From Treponema peruense (GTDB lineage Bacteria > Spirochaetota > Spirochaetia > Treponematales > Treponemataceae): 64,000 bases of DNA. Under the pieces are notes generated by a model. It was not told where the DNA came from, did no database searches, and worked only from the letters and a program-made list of their open reading frames with translations. The position numbers were made by a program, and so were the translations under genes. This document shows, piece after piece, positions 9,079 through 17,993 of this stretch (position 1 is the first letter of the stretch; the number at the start of each line of letters is the position of its first letter). Location: contig NZ_CP064936.1 of NCBI RefSeq assembly GCF_016117655.1, forward strand, positions 806,001 to 870,000. Direction: 5' to 3'.

Positions 9079-10692
9079 ACACGCTATTTCGGTGCAGGCG
9101 TTTTTTCCGTCCATTGCGGAACTTACAATGCCGCCCGAATAGCCGCTTCCTTCTCCTGCAGGGTAAAGGTGTTTTGCTGTACTGCATTCAAAACTTGTTT
9201 TGTCCCTGAGTATTCTTACAGGAGTGCTTGTTCTTGTTTCTGAAGCGATAAGAACAGCGTCGTTGCTTACAAAACCCTGCATTTTTCTTCCGAATTCAGT
9301 AAAACCGGACTTGAGTCTTGAGACAATCTGTTTTGGTAGCCATTCATCAAGACGGCTTGAAACAAGACCCGGCGCATAGCTTGACTTTGGCAGTTCAGCA
9401 GAAAGTTTTCCTTCCAGAAAGTCAATAAGTTTCTGCGCCGGCGCTTTTTGACCGTCACCGTGTGCTGCAGTTTCCTTTTCTATATATCTTCTGAAATAAA
9501 GACCCGCAAGTTCTGCACTTTTGTTTTTTACGGCCATTTCAGTGAATGTTGTCGGTATATCTTCAGGCCGTGTTTCTACTACAATTGCAGCATTGCTCCA
9601 GGCGCTGTTCCGTCCGGCAGCAGACATTCCGTTTACAACAATTCCGTCCGGCTCAGTGGCGCTCGGAACAACAAATCCTCCGGGACACATGCAAAAGCTG
9701 TAAACCCCGCGTTCATTCTGCTGCGATGTGAGCCTGTATTCCGCAGCCCCAAGATGCTGCCCCCTCTGGCCGTGATACTGTATTTTGTCTATAAGTTCGC
9801 GCGGATGTTCAACCCTGACTCCTATAGCGAAAGTTTTTGCTTCAAGTGAGCCAGGAATTTCTTTTGAAAGAATTTCGTAAATGTCCGAAGCGGAATGTCC
9901 TGTTGCAAGAAGAACTGCATCTCCTGTAAATTCTTTCTGTGAGCCGCTGGTTGTATTTACAGTTTTTATTCCTTTTACTACTGGAATGGCATTTTTCGTT
10001 CCGGCGGGTTTTTCGGTAATGAAGCCAGTCATTTTTGTATTGAAGTGGAATTCGCCGCCCATTGAAATTATAAAAGTGCGCATTGCTTTTATTATCTGCG
10101 GAAGTTTGTCTGTTCCGATGTGGGGGTGAGCGTCGGTAAGAATTTTTTTGTCTGCACCAAAGTGTACAAAAATTTTTAGGATGGAACTTATGTCACCGCG
10201 CTTTGAACTTCTTGTGTAAAGCTTTCCGTCGCTGAATGTTCCGGCACCTCCTTCTCCAAAACAATAATTTGAGTCTGAGTCAACAAGATTGTTTTTTCCT
10301 ATCGCCGCTATATCACGCTTGCGGTCATAAACTTCAGAGCCGCGTTCTATAATAACAGGACGGATTCCGTATTCCAGAAGTTTAAGGGCACCGAACAGAC
10401 CTGCAGGACCAGAGCCGACGATTATTACTGTATGTTCACTCCCAGCTTTTTTCCATAGCGGAATGGAAGACATTGCGTCTGCAGGATTTTCATCTATATA
10501 AACTTTGTAGCGCAGAATAAGTTTTACCTGCCTTCTTCTTGCGTCTACAGATTTTTTTACAAGAACAGGAATTATTTTTTTTGTTTCTGCATTTATTCCG
10601 TTTAGGGAAAGGGCTTTTTTTATTTTGCCCAGAATAATGCCGCTGTCGTTTTCTTCATGGGGAGCGGCGGTAATTGAAATTTCTGATGTCAT
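9064..10692 (-). CDS. FAD-dependent NAD(P)-utilising dehydrogenase-like protein (COG2509 type)
   Basis: A cytoplasmic flavoprotein of about 542 residues. An N-terminal domain of about 85 residues (EISITAAPHEE onward) precedes the Rossmann motif VGSGPAGLFGALKLLEYG near residue 92. Later motifs include the FGEGGAGTFSDGKLYTR segment, LATGHSASDIYE and the C-terminal YPAGEGSGYSGGIVSSA, all typical of this uncharacterised dehydrogenase family. The physiological reaction is unknown. The ATG at 10692 gives the usual family N-terminus; a GTG at 10746 would add 18 residues. It lies 58 bases downstream of rnfB and may be read through from the rnf operon, but a functional link is only positional. Confidence 0.82.
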   Translation of the reverse strand: MTSEISITAAPHEENDSGIILGKIKKALSLNGINAETKKIIPVLVKKSVDARRRQVKLILRYKVYIDENPADAMSSIPLWKKAGSEHTVIIVGSGPAGLFGALKLLEYGIRPVIIERGSEVYDRKRDIAAIGKNNLVDSDSNYCFGEGGAGTFSDGKLYTRSSKRGDISSILKIFVHFGADKKILTDAHPHIGTDKLPQIIKAMRTFIISMGGEFHFNTKMTGFITEKPAGTKNAIPVVKGIKTVNTTSGSQKEFTGDAVLLATGHSASDIYEILSKEIPGSLEAKTFAIGVRVEHPRELIDKIQYHGQRGQHLGAAEYRLTSQQNERGVYSFCMCPGGFVVPSATEPDGIVVNGMSAAGRNSAWSNAAIVVETRPEDIPTTFTEMAVKNKSAELAGLYFRRYIEKETAAHGDGQKAPAQKLIDFLEGKLSAELPKSSYAPGLVSSRLDEWLPKQIVSRLKSGFTEFGRKMQGFVSNDAVLIASETRTSTPVRILRDKTSFECSTAKHLYPAGEGSGYSGGIVSSAMDGKNACTEIACLITH

Positions 10693-10750
10693 TTTGCTGG
10701 AAAAATTAGTGGAAAAATCCGCCCCAAACGCATTCAGGGCGGACACGGTT

Positions 10751-11551
10751 TTAGTTAAAGAATTCCAGTACTTTGTCCGGACATGCCTTTACGCATTCTC
10801 CGCAGGAAGTACATTTTGTGTAGTCAATTTTTGGAATTCCAGACGAAATATCAATGCACTGTTCTGTACATTTTTTTGCACAAAGTCCGCACTTAAAGCA
10901 GCCTGCAGAACAGTCTTTTCTGATCTGCGGTTTGTTGTCGCTTTTTGAAGAACATTTTGCAACAGGACCTTTTGTTGCGGCAGGAATAATTGAAAACAGA
11001 TGTTTTGGACATGCAACAGCGCATTTTCCACAGCCAACGCATTTTTCGCGGTTAACGTGCGGAAGTCCGTCGTTTCCCATAGAGATGGCGCCGAACGGGC
11101 AGACCACTTCGCAGTCACCGTAACCTATGCAGCCGAAAGCGCATTTTTTTATTCCGTTAACGGCAAGGTTTGCTGCGGCGCATGTTTTGACACCGTTGTA
11201 TATTCCCTTTGAAAGGGCACACTCTTTTGTACCGGCGCAAGCAAGAAACGCAACTTTTTTTTCTGCACTTCCGGCGTCTACTCCAAGAATGGAAGCAATT
11301 TTTTCTGCAACAGAAGGACCGCCTGCAATACAGCCAGAAGCCGGTGCTTCACCTTTTACTACAGCCTCAGCAAAGGCATCACATCCTGCAAAGCCGCAGC
11401 CACCGCAGTTTCCGCCTGAAAGTACGTCTCTTACAGCCTGAACTCTAGGGTCAACTTCAACAGCAAAAATCTTTTTGAAAAGACCCAGCAGTATTCCAAG
11501 AACAAAGCCTACAAGAAGTGCAACGATTATTGTAAAGATAATTGTATTCAT
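10751..11551 (-). CDS. rnfB: Rnf complex subunit RnfB (ferredoxin-type)
   Basis: RnfB is the electron-entry subunit of the ferredoxin:NAD+ oxidoreductase that pumps Na+ or H+. One N-terminal transmembrane helix (about 3-25) is followed by the Fe-S domain CGGCGFAGC with a downstream Cys. Four further 4Fe-4S motifs follow: the CAFGC...C region, CVGCGKCAVACP, CFKCGLCAKKC and CTSCGECVKACP. That makes five cluster motifs, more than in short proteobacterial RnfB and closer to clostridial forms. It is the last gene of rnfCDGEAB. The length of 266 residues is complete. Confidence 0.93.
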   Translation of the reverse strand: MNTIIFTIIVALLVGFVLGILLGLFKKIFAVEVDPRVQAVRDVLSGGNCGGCGFAGCDAFAEAVVKGEAPASGCIAGGPSVAEKIASILGVDAGSAEKKVAFLACAGTKECALSKGIYNGVKTCAAANLAVNGIKKCAFGCIGYGDCEVVCPFGAISMGNDGLPHVNREKCVGCGKCAVACPKHLFSIIPAATKGPVAKCSSKSDNKPQIRKDCSAGCFKCGLCAKKCTEQCIDISSGIPKIDYTKCTSCGECVKACPDKVLEFFN

Positions 11552-11559
11552 AAAATCAC

Positions 11560-12138
11560 CTATTTAATAAGTCCCTTGAATCCAAGGAAGGCAAGACTCA
11601 AAAGGCCTGCTGCAACATAAAGAATGGGTGTTCCTTTGAATGCAGCCGGAACTTTTGCTGTCCTGAGCTTTGAGCGCACTCCAGACATAATTACCATGCT
11701 CATTAAAAAACCGGCGGCTGTTCCGAGTGCATAAACAATGCTCTGACCGTAATTGTAGTTTTTTCCGATGCAGTTGATTGTTACGCCAAGAACAGCGCAG
11801 TTTGTCGTAATAAGCGAAAGATAAATTCCCATAGAACTGTAAAGTCCCGGAGCAGATTTTTTCAGATAGAATTCCACAAGCTGGACAAGGGAGGCAATTA
11901 CAAGAATGAAGAAAAGTGTCTGAAGAAATTCAAGTCCCAGAGGAACCATTACGAATTTATACAGCGGCCAGGTAACGGCAGTTGCGAGAATAATTACGAA
12001 AGTCGTAGCAAGTCCCATTCCTGTTGCCTTGCCGGTTTCACTTGTCATTCCTATAAAAGGGCAGATTGCAAGATATTGGATAAAGACAACGTTATCTATG
12101 AGGGCTGACTTTATGAAAAGCTGAATAAGGTCTGTCAT
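11560..12138 (-). CDS. rnfA: Rnf complex subunit RnfA
   Basis: This integral membrane subunit (192 residues, six predicted helices) belongs to the RnfA/NqrE family. Recognisable features are the start VFIQYLAICPFIGMTSE and the internal LITTNCAVLGVTI motif, whose Cys is part of the intramembrane Fe-S site shared with RnfE. Its start overlaps the end of rnfE by four bases, so the two are translationally coupled. RnfB follows after eight bases. Confidence 0.95.
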   Translation of the reverse strand: MTDLIQLFIKSALIDNVVFIQYLAICPFIGMTSETGKATGMGLATTFVIILATAVTWPLYKFVMVPLGLEFLQTLFFILVIASLVQLVEFYLKKSAPGLYSSMGIYLSLITTNCAVLGVTINCIGKNYNYGQSIVYALGTAAGFLMSMVIMSGVRSKLRTAKVPAAFKGTPILYVAAGLLSLAFLGFKGLIK

Positions 12139-12752
12139 TTTTTAGCCTCCGATTTGTTCTTGAAAGCCTGAACAAGGGCGCCCAAAAGTCCGAATACCAT
12201 AAATCCTCCAGGAGCACTGTTAAGAATTCCAATTCTGTATGCTTCGGGAATAACGGTAATTTTAAGCGGGGTTCCTGCCATGAGTGTTCCGCCGCCAAGA
12301 AGTTCACGTACAAGTGAAATAAGAACAAGAACTATTGTATAGCCGAGTCCCATTCCAAGTGCGTCAAGAATTGAATTGCCGGTATTGTTCTTTGAGGCAA
12401 AAGCTTCTACGCGGCCCATGATAATGCAGTTGACTACAATGAGCGGCAGAAAAACTCCGAGTGCATCATAAAGTGACTGTACGTAAGCCTGAAGCACAAG
12501 CTGAACAATTGTCGTAAACGCCGCAATAATAATGATAAAAACAGGAAGTCTTATTGCGTTGGGAATGTGTTTTCTGAAAATACTGATTACAATTTCGCTC
12601 ATCAGAAGAACAAAAGTCATTCCCATTCCCATTCCCAGTCCGTTGAAGATACTCGTCGTTACACCAAGTGATGAGCACAGACCGATGTTCAGAACAAGAA
12701 GCGGGTTTTCTCTTAAGAATCCATTTGTGAATATTTTAAGCTGTTTATTCAT
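12135..12752 (-). CDS. rnfE: Rnf complex subunit RnfE
   Basis: This integral membrane protein (205 residues, about six helices) is of the RnfE/NqrD family and paralogous to RnfA. The N-terminus FLRENPLLVLNIGLCSSLGVTT and the VVNCIIMGRVEAFA motif carry the two conserved Cys regions. It overlaps rnfG by eight bases upstream and rnfA by four bases downstream. With RnfA it forms the inverted pair of half-channels that crosses the membrane. Confidence 0.95.
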   Translation of the reverse strand: MNKQLKIFTNGFLRENPLLVLNIGLCSSLGVTTSIFNGLGMGMGMTFVLLMSEIVISIFRKHIPNAIRLPVFIIIIAAFTTIVQLVLQAYVQSLYDALGVFLPLIVVNCIIMGRVEAFASKNNTGNSILDALGMGLGYTIVLVLISLVRELLGGGTLMAGTPLKITVIPEAYRIGILNSAPGGFMVFGLLGALVQAFKNKSEAKK

Positions 12753-13356
12753 AGTCGTGTCCCCTGAAGTATTTTAGCATTGACGAAGTTCCGCAGGAAA
12801 TCATGTCGGCAATAGCATTGCTTGTAATTGTTGCACCTGAAATTGCGTCAAAGTTAACTCCGGCTTTAAATCCCTGTTCCGCATTTTTTCCGTTGAACTG
12901 GCCGTAAAAAGTCTGTCCGTTCGGGAGTGTGAATGTAGGATCGTTTGCCTTGAGTCCGAATCCCGGTGAGTCTGTAAGTTCCAGAAACTGAAGGCCGGTA
13001 ACTGTTCCGTCAACTGTCATTCCTACGATGATTGTTCCCCTGTCATAAGTTGGGCCCGAAACCTGGGCTGTTCCGCCTATAACTTTTTCACCTTTTTTTG
13101 CAAGATACATTTTTTCAATTGCAATGCTTTTGTTTTCGCCCTGGGCAAAGTCCTGAATCTGTTCAAAAGATTCTGCTTCGGGAACAACAGCTTTCATAGC
13201 CGCGTTTGCTTTGTCTATCTGGTTCTGAGAGATTTTTGGCCCGGTAAGATTGCTTACAACTGCAAGAACAGCGCAGGAAACCATTGCGTAAAGTGCAAGA
13301 ACCAGTCCGAGCCTGATTGTTTCGACAGAAGATCTGTTTTTTTTGTTTTCACTCAT
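12745..13356 (-). CDS. rnfG: Rnf complex subunit RnfG (covalent FMN)
   Basis: A single N-terminal membrane anchor (about 17-38) is followed by an extracytoplasmic FMN-binding domain. The flavinylation motif is visible as DAISGATITSNAI near residue 176; the second Thr (of SGAT) is the covalent FMN site in the family. The SPGFGLKANDP segment is also typical. Its start overlaps rnfD by four bases. No flavin transferase ApbE gene is in this window, so the flavinylation enzyme must be encoded elsewhere. Confidence 0.93.
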   Translation of the reverse strand: MSENKKNRSSVETIRLGLVLALYAMVSCAVLAVVSNLTGPKISQNQIDKANAAMKAVVPEAESFEQIQDFAQGENKSIAIEKMYLAKKGEKVIGGTAQVSGPTYDRGTIIVGMTVDGTVTGLQFLELTDSPGFGLKANDPTFTLPNGQTFYGQFNGKNAEQGFKAGVNFDAISGATITSNAIADMISCGTSSMLKYFRGHDYE

Positions 13357-14402
13357 TTCTGTTCCCCGGTCTTTGCGATTGTTGTGTCAAATTCCTGTAC
13401 GATTTTTCTTGGTGCAGGACGCCTGTGTCCCTTCTTTCCGTAGCCGTACATTCTGCCTGTCACGTTGTTAAGGAAAGGTGCAATTGTGTTCATGATAAGT
13501 ATGCTGAACATTACGCCTTCGGGATAGCCGCCGAATCTTCTGATAAGGAAGGTTATGAGTCCGCAGCCAAAACCGAAAATAAGGCGGCCAGGTTTTGTAA
13601 CCGGTGCCGTTGCGTAGTCGGTTACCATGAATGTTGCACCGAAGAGAAGTCCTCCGGTAAGCATGGCCGCAAGTGTTTCCATTCCGGCGGCAGCGGCATT
13701 TCCTGTACCTGCAAGTGAAGACAAAAATGTTCCTGCAGCAACTGTAGCAGTCATTGCAAGCGGTGCCCTCCAGTCAATTATCTTTGTAAGTACAAGGAAT
13801 GCAAAAGAAATGAGTATAAGAAGAATTGAAGTTTCACCGATACAGCCGGCACGGTTTCCAAAGAAATACTGGCTTACCATGTCCAGTGTAAAGGTCTGTG
13901 CGCCCGATTTTATTCCGCTCAGAATTGTTGCAGAAGTAACTGCGTCAAGCTGGGGGTCAAGCCATGATGCTCCAAGTGTCGCCGGAAAACTCAAAAACAA
14001 AAATGCACGTCCGGTAAGGGCAGGGTTAAACACGTTTGAACCTATTCCACCGAACAGTCCTTTTGCTATTACAATTGCAACAAGGTCCCCAAGAATTATC
14101 ATCCACAAGGGTGTCGCAGGCGGAACAACAAGTGCAAGAAGTACTCCGGTAACGCATGCCGACAGGTTGGAAACACACACTTTCTGTCTTGTTATTTTCT
14201 GGAAGGCTGCTTCAAAAACCACACAGGCAGCGACAGAAACTGCAATAAGTGCAAACGCTTTCATGCCGAATGTTACTGTTGCGTAAATGCATTCTGGAAG
14301 AAGTGAAACAAGCACAATAGCCATGATGCCAGTAGTTGACCCGCCAAATTTAAAGTGCGGGCTTGAGGAAAGATAAATTCCTTTTTTTACATCGCCGCTC
14401 AT
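13353..14402 (-). CDS. rnfD: Rnf complex subunit RnfD
   Basis: This membrane subunit of the NqrB/RnfD family has 349 residues and about nine helices. The start at 14402 (MSGDVKKGIYLSSSPHFK) overlaps rnfC by four bases and gives the usual N-terminus; a longer in-frame extension runs into rnfC and is rejected. The FMN-attachment motif is DAVTSATILSG, a variant of SGAT in which the Thr is kept. NVFNPALTGRAFLF, also diagnostic, is present. Confidence 0.93.
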   Translation of the reverse strand: MSGDVKKGIYLSSSPHFKFGGSTTGIMAIVLVSLLPECIYATVTFGMKAFALIAVSVAACVVFEAAFQKITRQKVCVSNLSACVTGVLLALVVPPATPLWMIILGDLVAIVIAKGLFGGIGSNVFNPALTGRAFLFLSFPATLGASWLDPQLDAVTSATILSGIKSGAQTFTLDMVSQYFFGNRAGCIGETSILLILISFAFLVLTKIIDWRAPLAMTATVAAGTFLSSLAGTGNAAAAGMETLAAMLTGGLLFGATFMVTDYATAPVTKPGRLIFGFGCGLITFLIRRFGGYPEGVMFSILIMNTIAPFLNNVTGRMYGYGKKGHRRPAPRKIVQEFDTTIAKTGEQK

Positions 14403-15784
14403 TTTGAATCTCCGTTTGGTTTGTTTGAGTCCGCAGCTTTTTTTGCAGCTTCGGCTTTTGCCCTCTCCTGCGCCATTTGTGTACGGACAATGGATTTTCC
14501 CATCCTGAATCGCTGCACGAGTCTTATTCCGGCAGGGCATACATAAGCGCAGCATCCGCATTCAATGCAGTCCATGAGTCCGAACTTTCTTGCAGAGGCA
14601 ATATTCTGTGCTTCCAGTTCCTTTGACATAAGAACGGGTGAAAGATGCATAGGACATGCACTGATACATTTTCCGCAGCTTATGCACTGGCTTTCGTCCT
14701 TAAGGAAAGTTTCTTCTTCTGTAAGGAAAGTAATTCCGCTTGTTCCCTTCACAATAGGGAATGCTTCTGTCGGCATGGAAAATCCCATCATCGGACCGCC
14801 GCTGATTATTTTTACGGTGCTGTCTTTTTTGTCAAAGAACTGGGGCATAAGGTCGCTTACCAGTGTTCCGACCGGGACTTTAAGGTTGCACGGTTTTGTA
14901 CATCCGCCGCCTGAAACTGTAAGCGCACGTGAAATAAGCGGCATACCCAGTCTGAATGCGTCACTTATTGCACAGAATGTTCCGACGTTGCTTATAATTG
15001 TTCCTGCATCTGCCGGAAGTTTTGCAGACGGAATTTCTGCTCCCAGTACTGACTCTACGATAAATTTTTCACTTCCCTGCGGATATTTTGTTTTGACAAG
15101 TACAACTTCCATGTCGTCAGTGTAGCCGCACTTGAGAATCTGTTCTTCAAGAACAGGTTTTAAATAAGCCTTGTTGTCTTCGAGTGCGATTATTCCGTAA
15201 GCACCGCTTATTTTAAGTACAATGGCAAGACCGTCAATAAGTTTTTCCGGCGTTTCCTTCATTGTGCGTTCATCAACTGTAAGGTAAGGTTCACATTCCG
15301 CTGCATTTACAAGAACGTATTCTATGTCCTTATCTTCAGGCGGATTGAGTTTTACATGTGCAGGGAAAGATGCTCCTCCCATTCCCACAATGCCTGCCTG
15401 CTTGATGCGGTCAAGCGCCGCTGTCCGTTCGCACGTAAAGGGATCAAGCGGTTCCATGAAAGCTGTTGTGTCAGAACCGTCGGACTCAATAACGATGCAC
15501 GGAACTTCAGTATTTCCGGTCGTAAGAAAGTTCGCAATTTTCTTTACTTTTCCGGAGACAGAAGCATGAACCGGAACCGACATGAATTTGTCACCGGACG
15601 CAATTACCTGGCCTTTTGCCACAACATCACCGACTTTTACAAGTGGAGTGTTGGGTGCGCCTCCCATGGTTACGGGAATAGTGACAGTGTTGGAAGAAGG
15701 AAAAGCAGGTGTTATGGGGCAGTCCCTGCTTAGTTCCTTCATTTCTTTTGGATGAATTCCACCCTTGAATGTGCGCGTTTTCAT
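14399..15784 (-). CDS. rnfC: Rnf complex subunit RnfC (NADH/FMN-binding)
   Basis: This peripheral cytoplasmic subunit (461 residues) transfers electrons to NAD+. The N-terminus FKGGIHPKEMKE is characteristic. The NuoF-like segment GGASFPAHVKL near residue 137 is present. Two 4Fe-4S motifs follow, CISCGKCISACP and CIECGCCAYVCP (about 366-420). The charged C-terminus is short compared with long proteobacterial RnfC. It is the first gene of rnfCDGEAB. There is no ribosome binding site before the ATG; a TAGAAT sequence ending seven bases upstream could be a -10 box of a leaderless transcript, but its -35 is poor. Confidence 0.94.
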   Translation of the reverse strand: MKTRTFKGGIHPKEMKELSRDCPITPAFPSSNTVTIPVTMGGAPNTPLVKVGDVVAKGQVIASGDKFMSVPVHASVSGKVKKIANFLTTGNTEVPCIVIESDGSDTTAFMEPLDPFTCERTAALDRIKQAGIVGMGGASFPAHVKLNPPEDKDIEYVLVNAAECEPYLTVDERTMKETPEKLIDGLAIVLKISGAYGIIALEDNKAYLKPVLEEQILKCGYTDDMEVVLVKTKYPQGSEKFIVESVLGAEIPSAKLPADAGTIISNVGTFCAISDAFRLGMPLISRALTVSGGGCTKPCNLKVPVGTLVSDLMPQFFDKKDSTVKIISGGPMMGFSMPTEAFPIVKGTSGITFLTEEETFLKDESQCISCGKCISACPMHLSPVLMSKELEAQNIASARKFGLMDCIECGCCAYVCPAGIRLVQRFRMGKSIVRTQMAQERAKAEAAKKAADSNKPNGDSK

Positions 15785-15894
15785 GCCGGTAATTCTACTG
15801 CATATAAGGAAAAAAGTCTATTTTATTGAATGCCGTTTACAGCATTTTGCCGCGCCTGTTTGCTTTATTTTCAAAAAATGTTATCTTTGAAGGC

Positions 15895-16776
15895 ATGAAC
15901 AAAAATCCTGTAACGACAATAATTCCGACTCCTTCTGCATGGAAAAGAACTGCCCTTGTAATATTGGGAGCAGTGCTTTTTGCGGTAAACTTAAAGACTT
16001 TTGTTTACACAGCAAATCTTTTTCCCGGCGGTTTTTCCGGTCTTTCACTTTTGATTCAGCGTGCGGTACAAAAATTTCTGGGCTTTGAAATACCGTATAC
16101 ACTTCTTTACGGAATTCTGAATGCTGTTCCGGTTTATATAAGCTTCAGGTTTATAGGCCGGAATTTTACAATTTTTTCGCTTATAATGATTGTTCTTTCG
16201 TCAGTGCTTACAGATTTTATTCCGGGAATTACAATAACTGATGATATTCTTTTGTGTTCTGTCTTCGGCGGAATTCTGAACGGCGCTGCAATTACACTTT
16301 GTCTTTATGCAGATGCAACAAGCGGCGGAACAGATTTTATTGCGATTTATTTTTCTGAAAAAACGGGACGGGACATGTGGAATGTAATCTTTGCGGGGAA
16401 CTGCGTTGTACTTGCTGCAGCCGGACTTCTTTTCGGTTGGGAAAAGGCACTTTATTCAATAATTTTCCAGTTTGCGTCAACACAGGTTCTTAATCTTCTT
16501 TACAGGCGCTACCAGAAAGTAACAATGCTCATTGTAACCGACAAACCAGACGAACTCTATGAGATAATTCACCGGACTACAAACCACGATGCAACAAAAC
16601 TTGAAGCTACCGGCTGCTACAAAAAGTCAGATAAGACAATGCTTTATACTGTTGTTTCGGGAGACGAAGCCGGAACCCTTGCAAAAGATCTGCGCCGTGC
16701 AGACCCGCTTGCCTTTGTAAACGTATTGCGTACTCAGGAAGTGCTGGGGCGTTTTTTTACACGGCCCAATGACTGA
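15895..16776 (+). CDS. YitT family membrane protein (DUF161/DUF2179)
   Basis: About five transmembrane helices (roughly 20-185) are followed by a cytoplasmic DUF2179 domain (about 205-290, from KVTMLIVTDKPDELYE). The pattern FPGGFSGLSLLIQ and ADATSGGTDFIAIYFSE are typical of YitT proteins. The function is unknown; some relatives affect metabolite export. The ATG at 15895 is preferred over an upstream TTG; GAAGG precedes it closely. The last 43 bases overlap the convergent gene on the other strand. It is divergent from rnfC. Confidence 0.83.
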   Translation: MNKNPVTTIIPTPSAWKRTALVILGAVLFAVNLKTFVYTANLFPGGFSGLSLLIQRAVQKFLGFEIPYTLLYGILNAVPVYISFRFIGRNFTIFSLIMIVLSSVLTDFIPGITITDDILLCSVFGGILNGAAITLCLYADATSGGTDFIAIYFSEKTGRDMWNVIFAGNCVVLAAAGLLFGWEKALYSIIFQFASTQVLNLLYRRYQKVTMLIVTDKPDELYEIIHRTTNHDATKLEATGCYKKSDKTMLYTVVSGDEAGTLAKDLRRADPLAFVNVLRTQEVLGRFFTRPND

Positions 16777-17414
16777 CTTTTCTTTTTCTGAGCAGAAGAC
16801 TTTGCTGACGTTTTTGCAGAAGGAACACTTTTCTTTGCGGAACCGCCACCGCTTTTACGCGGCCGCCCGCCTTTTTTTCCATTTTCACGTGACGCCGCGG
16901 CCTTGCGTTCAGATTTGACTGCGCCCAAAGCCGCCGCCGCGCTTTTTGCAGAAAGAGGTATGTCTTTTTCTTTCCATTCGACCAGCGTTTTTTTTGGCGC
17001 TTCTGCAAAATTTACAAGTTCCTGTATATAATTCTGCGCGGCTTTTATTCTGGCAAGAACGTTGTCTGCAAATTTTTTTTCTTTGCAGAGTTCAAGCGCG
17101 GCAGAAAGTTCGCAAAGTTCAGAAAAAATATTTTTTGCCGCAGCTGCAGTTCTTTCTACAGTCAAAGAAAAATTCTGCCCGTCATTTTTTTTTCTGAACT
17201 TAAGGAGCATATTTTTTACGGCTGCGTCACGGGTACCCAGGTCAACGGTTTTTGTTTCATCAGATGCACCCAGAAGAATAAGTGAAATATTTGAGTCTGC
17301 AATTCTGAGGTCAAACAGTACAGACGAGTCTGCTTCAGGAATTTTGCTGAGCCTTTCAATCTCGCCGAGAACATAATTGTGCAGGTTTTCTAATTCTGAT
17401 AGTTCAACTGTCAT
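16734..17414 (-). CDS. Unknown protein with basic, AT-hook-like C-terminal tail
   Basis: I do not recognise the family. The first 150 residues are mixed alpha-helical and acidic/neutral, without membrane segments. Residues from about 165 form a low-complexity Lys/Ser/Ala/Arg tail that contains GKKGGRPRKSGGG, a GRP core like those of DNA-binding AT-hooks, with KK/KS repeats to the end. This suggests nucleic-acid binding, as inference only. The gene follows ndk on the same strand, but a strong terminator lies between them. Its 3' end overlaps yitT by 43 bases. The coding call rests on length and on the composition of the first part. Confidence 0.65.
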   Translation of the reverse strand: MTVELSELENLHNYVLGEIERLSKIPEADSSVLFDLRIADSNISLILLGASDETKTVDLGTRDAAVKNMLLKFRKKNDGQNFSLTVERTAAAAKNIFSELCELSAALELCKEKKFADNVLARIKAAQNYIQELVNFAEAPKKTLVEWKEKDIPLSAKSAAAALGAVKSERKAAASRENGKKGGRPRKSGGGSAKKSVPSAKTSAKSSAQKKKSQSLGRVKKRPSTS

Positions 17415-17417
17415 GGC

Positions 17418-17450
17418 AAAAAAAAGGTCACCCCGTCTTGCGCAGTGACC
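17418..17450 (-). terminator. Intrinsic terminator of ndk
   Basis: Read on the minus strand, GGTCAC and GTGACC pair around a GC-rich loop and are followed by eight T residues. It sits between the ndk stop and the start of the basic-tailed protein gene. Confidence 0.75.
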
Positions 17451-17476
17451 ATAAATTCCCTTAAGTTCGTAAGGTT

Positions 17477-17923
17477 TTAGAACCAGACAGAAGCCTGGTC
17501 TTCCCAGTCAATAAGCTCTTCGGGCTTAAAGAAGAGGGCAATTTCGCGCTCGGCACTTTCATCACAGTCGCTGGCGTGAATAATATTGTGCTGTGTGTGG
17601 CTGCAGAAATCACCGCGGATTGTTCCCGGGTGTGCTTCTGCCGGACTTGTTGCACCTGTAATCTTGCGTACCAGTGTAACACAGTCATCGCCCTGCCATA
17701 CCATCGCAACGACAGGACCGCTTGTAATGTAATCTACCAGCGGATCATAAAAAGCTTTGCCTTTGTGTTCGGCATAGTGCTTTGATGCCAGTTCCGGACT
17801 AATGTTCATCAATTTAAGTCCGACCAGTTTCAGACCTTTTTTTTCAAGGCGGCTGATAACTTCTCCAACGAGCCTGCGGTTTAAGACACCGGGCTTAAGC
17901 ATAGTAAAACATCTTGTACTCAT
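17477..17923 (-). CDS. ndk: Nucleoside diphosphate kinase
   Basis: Ndk transfers phosphate from ATP to nucleoside diphosphates through a phosphohistidine. At 148 residues it has the typical length. The active-site segment GTIRGDFCSHTQHNIIHASD carries the catalytic His near 115. The N-terminal CFTMLKPGVLNRRLVGEVISRLEKKG is the usual NDPK start. No ribosome binding site lies before the ATG; the -10 box ends six bases upstream, so the mRNA may be leaderless. A terminator follows. Confidence 0.95.
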   Translation of the reverse strand: MSTRCFTMLKPGVLNRRLVGEVISRLEKKGLKLVGLKLMNISPELASKHYAEHKGKAFYDPLVDYITSGPVVAMVWQGDDCVTLVRKITGATSPAEAHPGTIRGDFCSHTQHNIIHASDCDESAEREIALFFKPEELIDWEDQASVWF

Positions 17924-17929
17924 TAAACA

Positions 17930-17958
17930 AAAATAGCAGAAAGTAAAAAAAAATTCAA
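17930..17958 (-). promoter_or_regulatory. Promoter of ndk, probably leaderless
   Basis: On the minus strand TTGAAT and TATTTT are 17 bases apart, with a TG extension before the -10 box. Six bases separate the -10 box from the ATG at 17923, the same spacing as at era, trxB and the AI-2E permease gene. Confidence 0.55.
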
Positions 17959-17993
17959 TAATTCAACCGTCAACCGCCATTTTGTTCCGCAGA

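Noticed and set aside
13317-13718. Plus-strand Cys-rich open frame opposite rnfD/rnfG
   Set aside because: The overlapping minus-strand rnf genes are certain; the frame is a composition shadow.
15826-15894. Upstream TTG start for the YitT protein
   Set aside because: The added residues are not family-like, and the ATG at 15895 is preceded by GAAGG.
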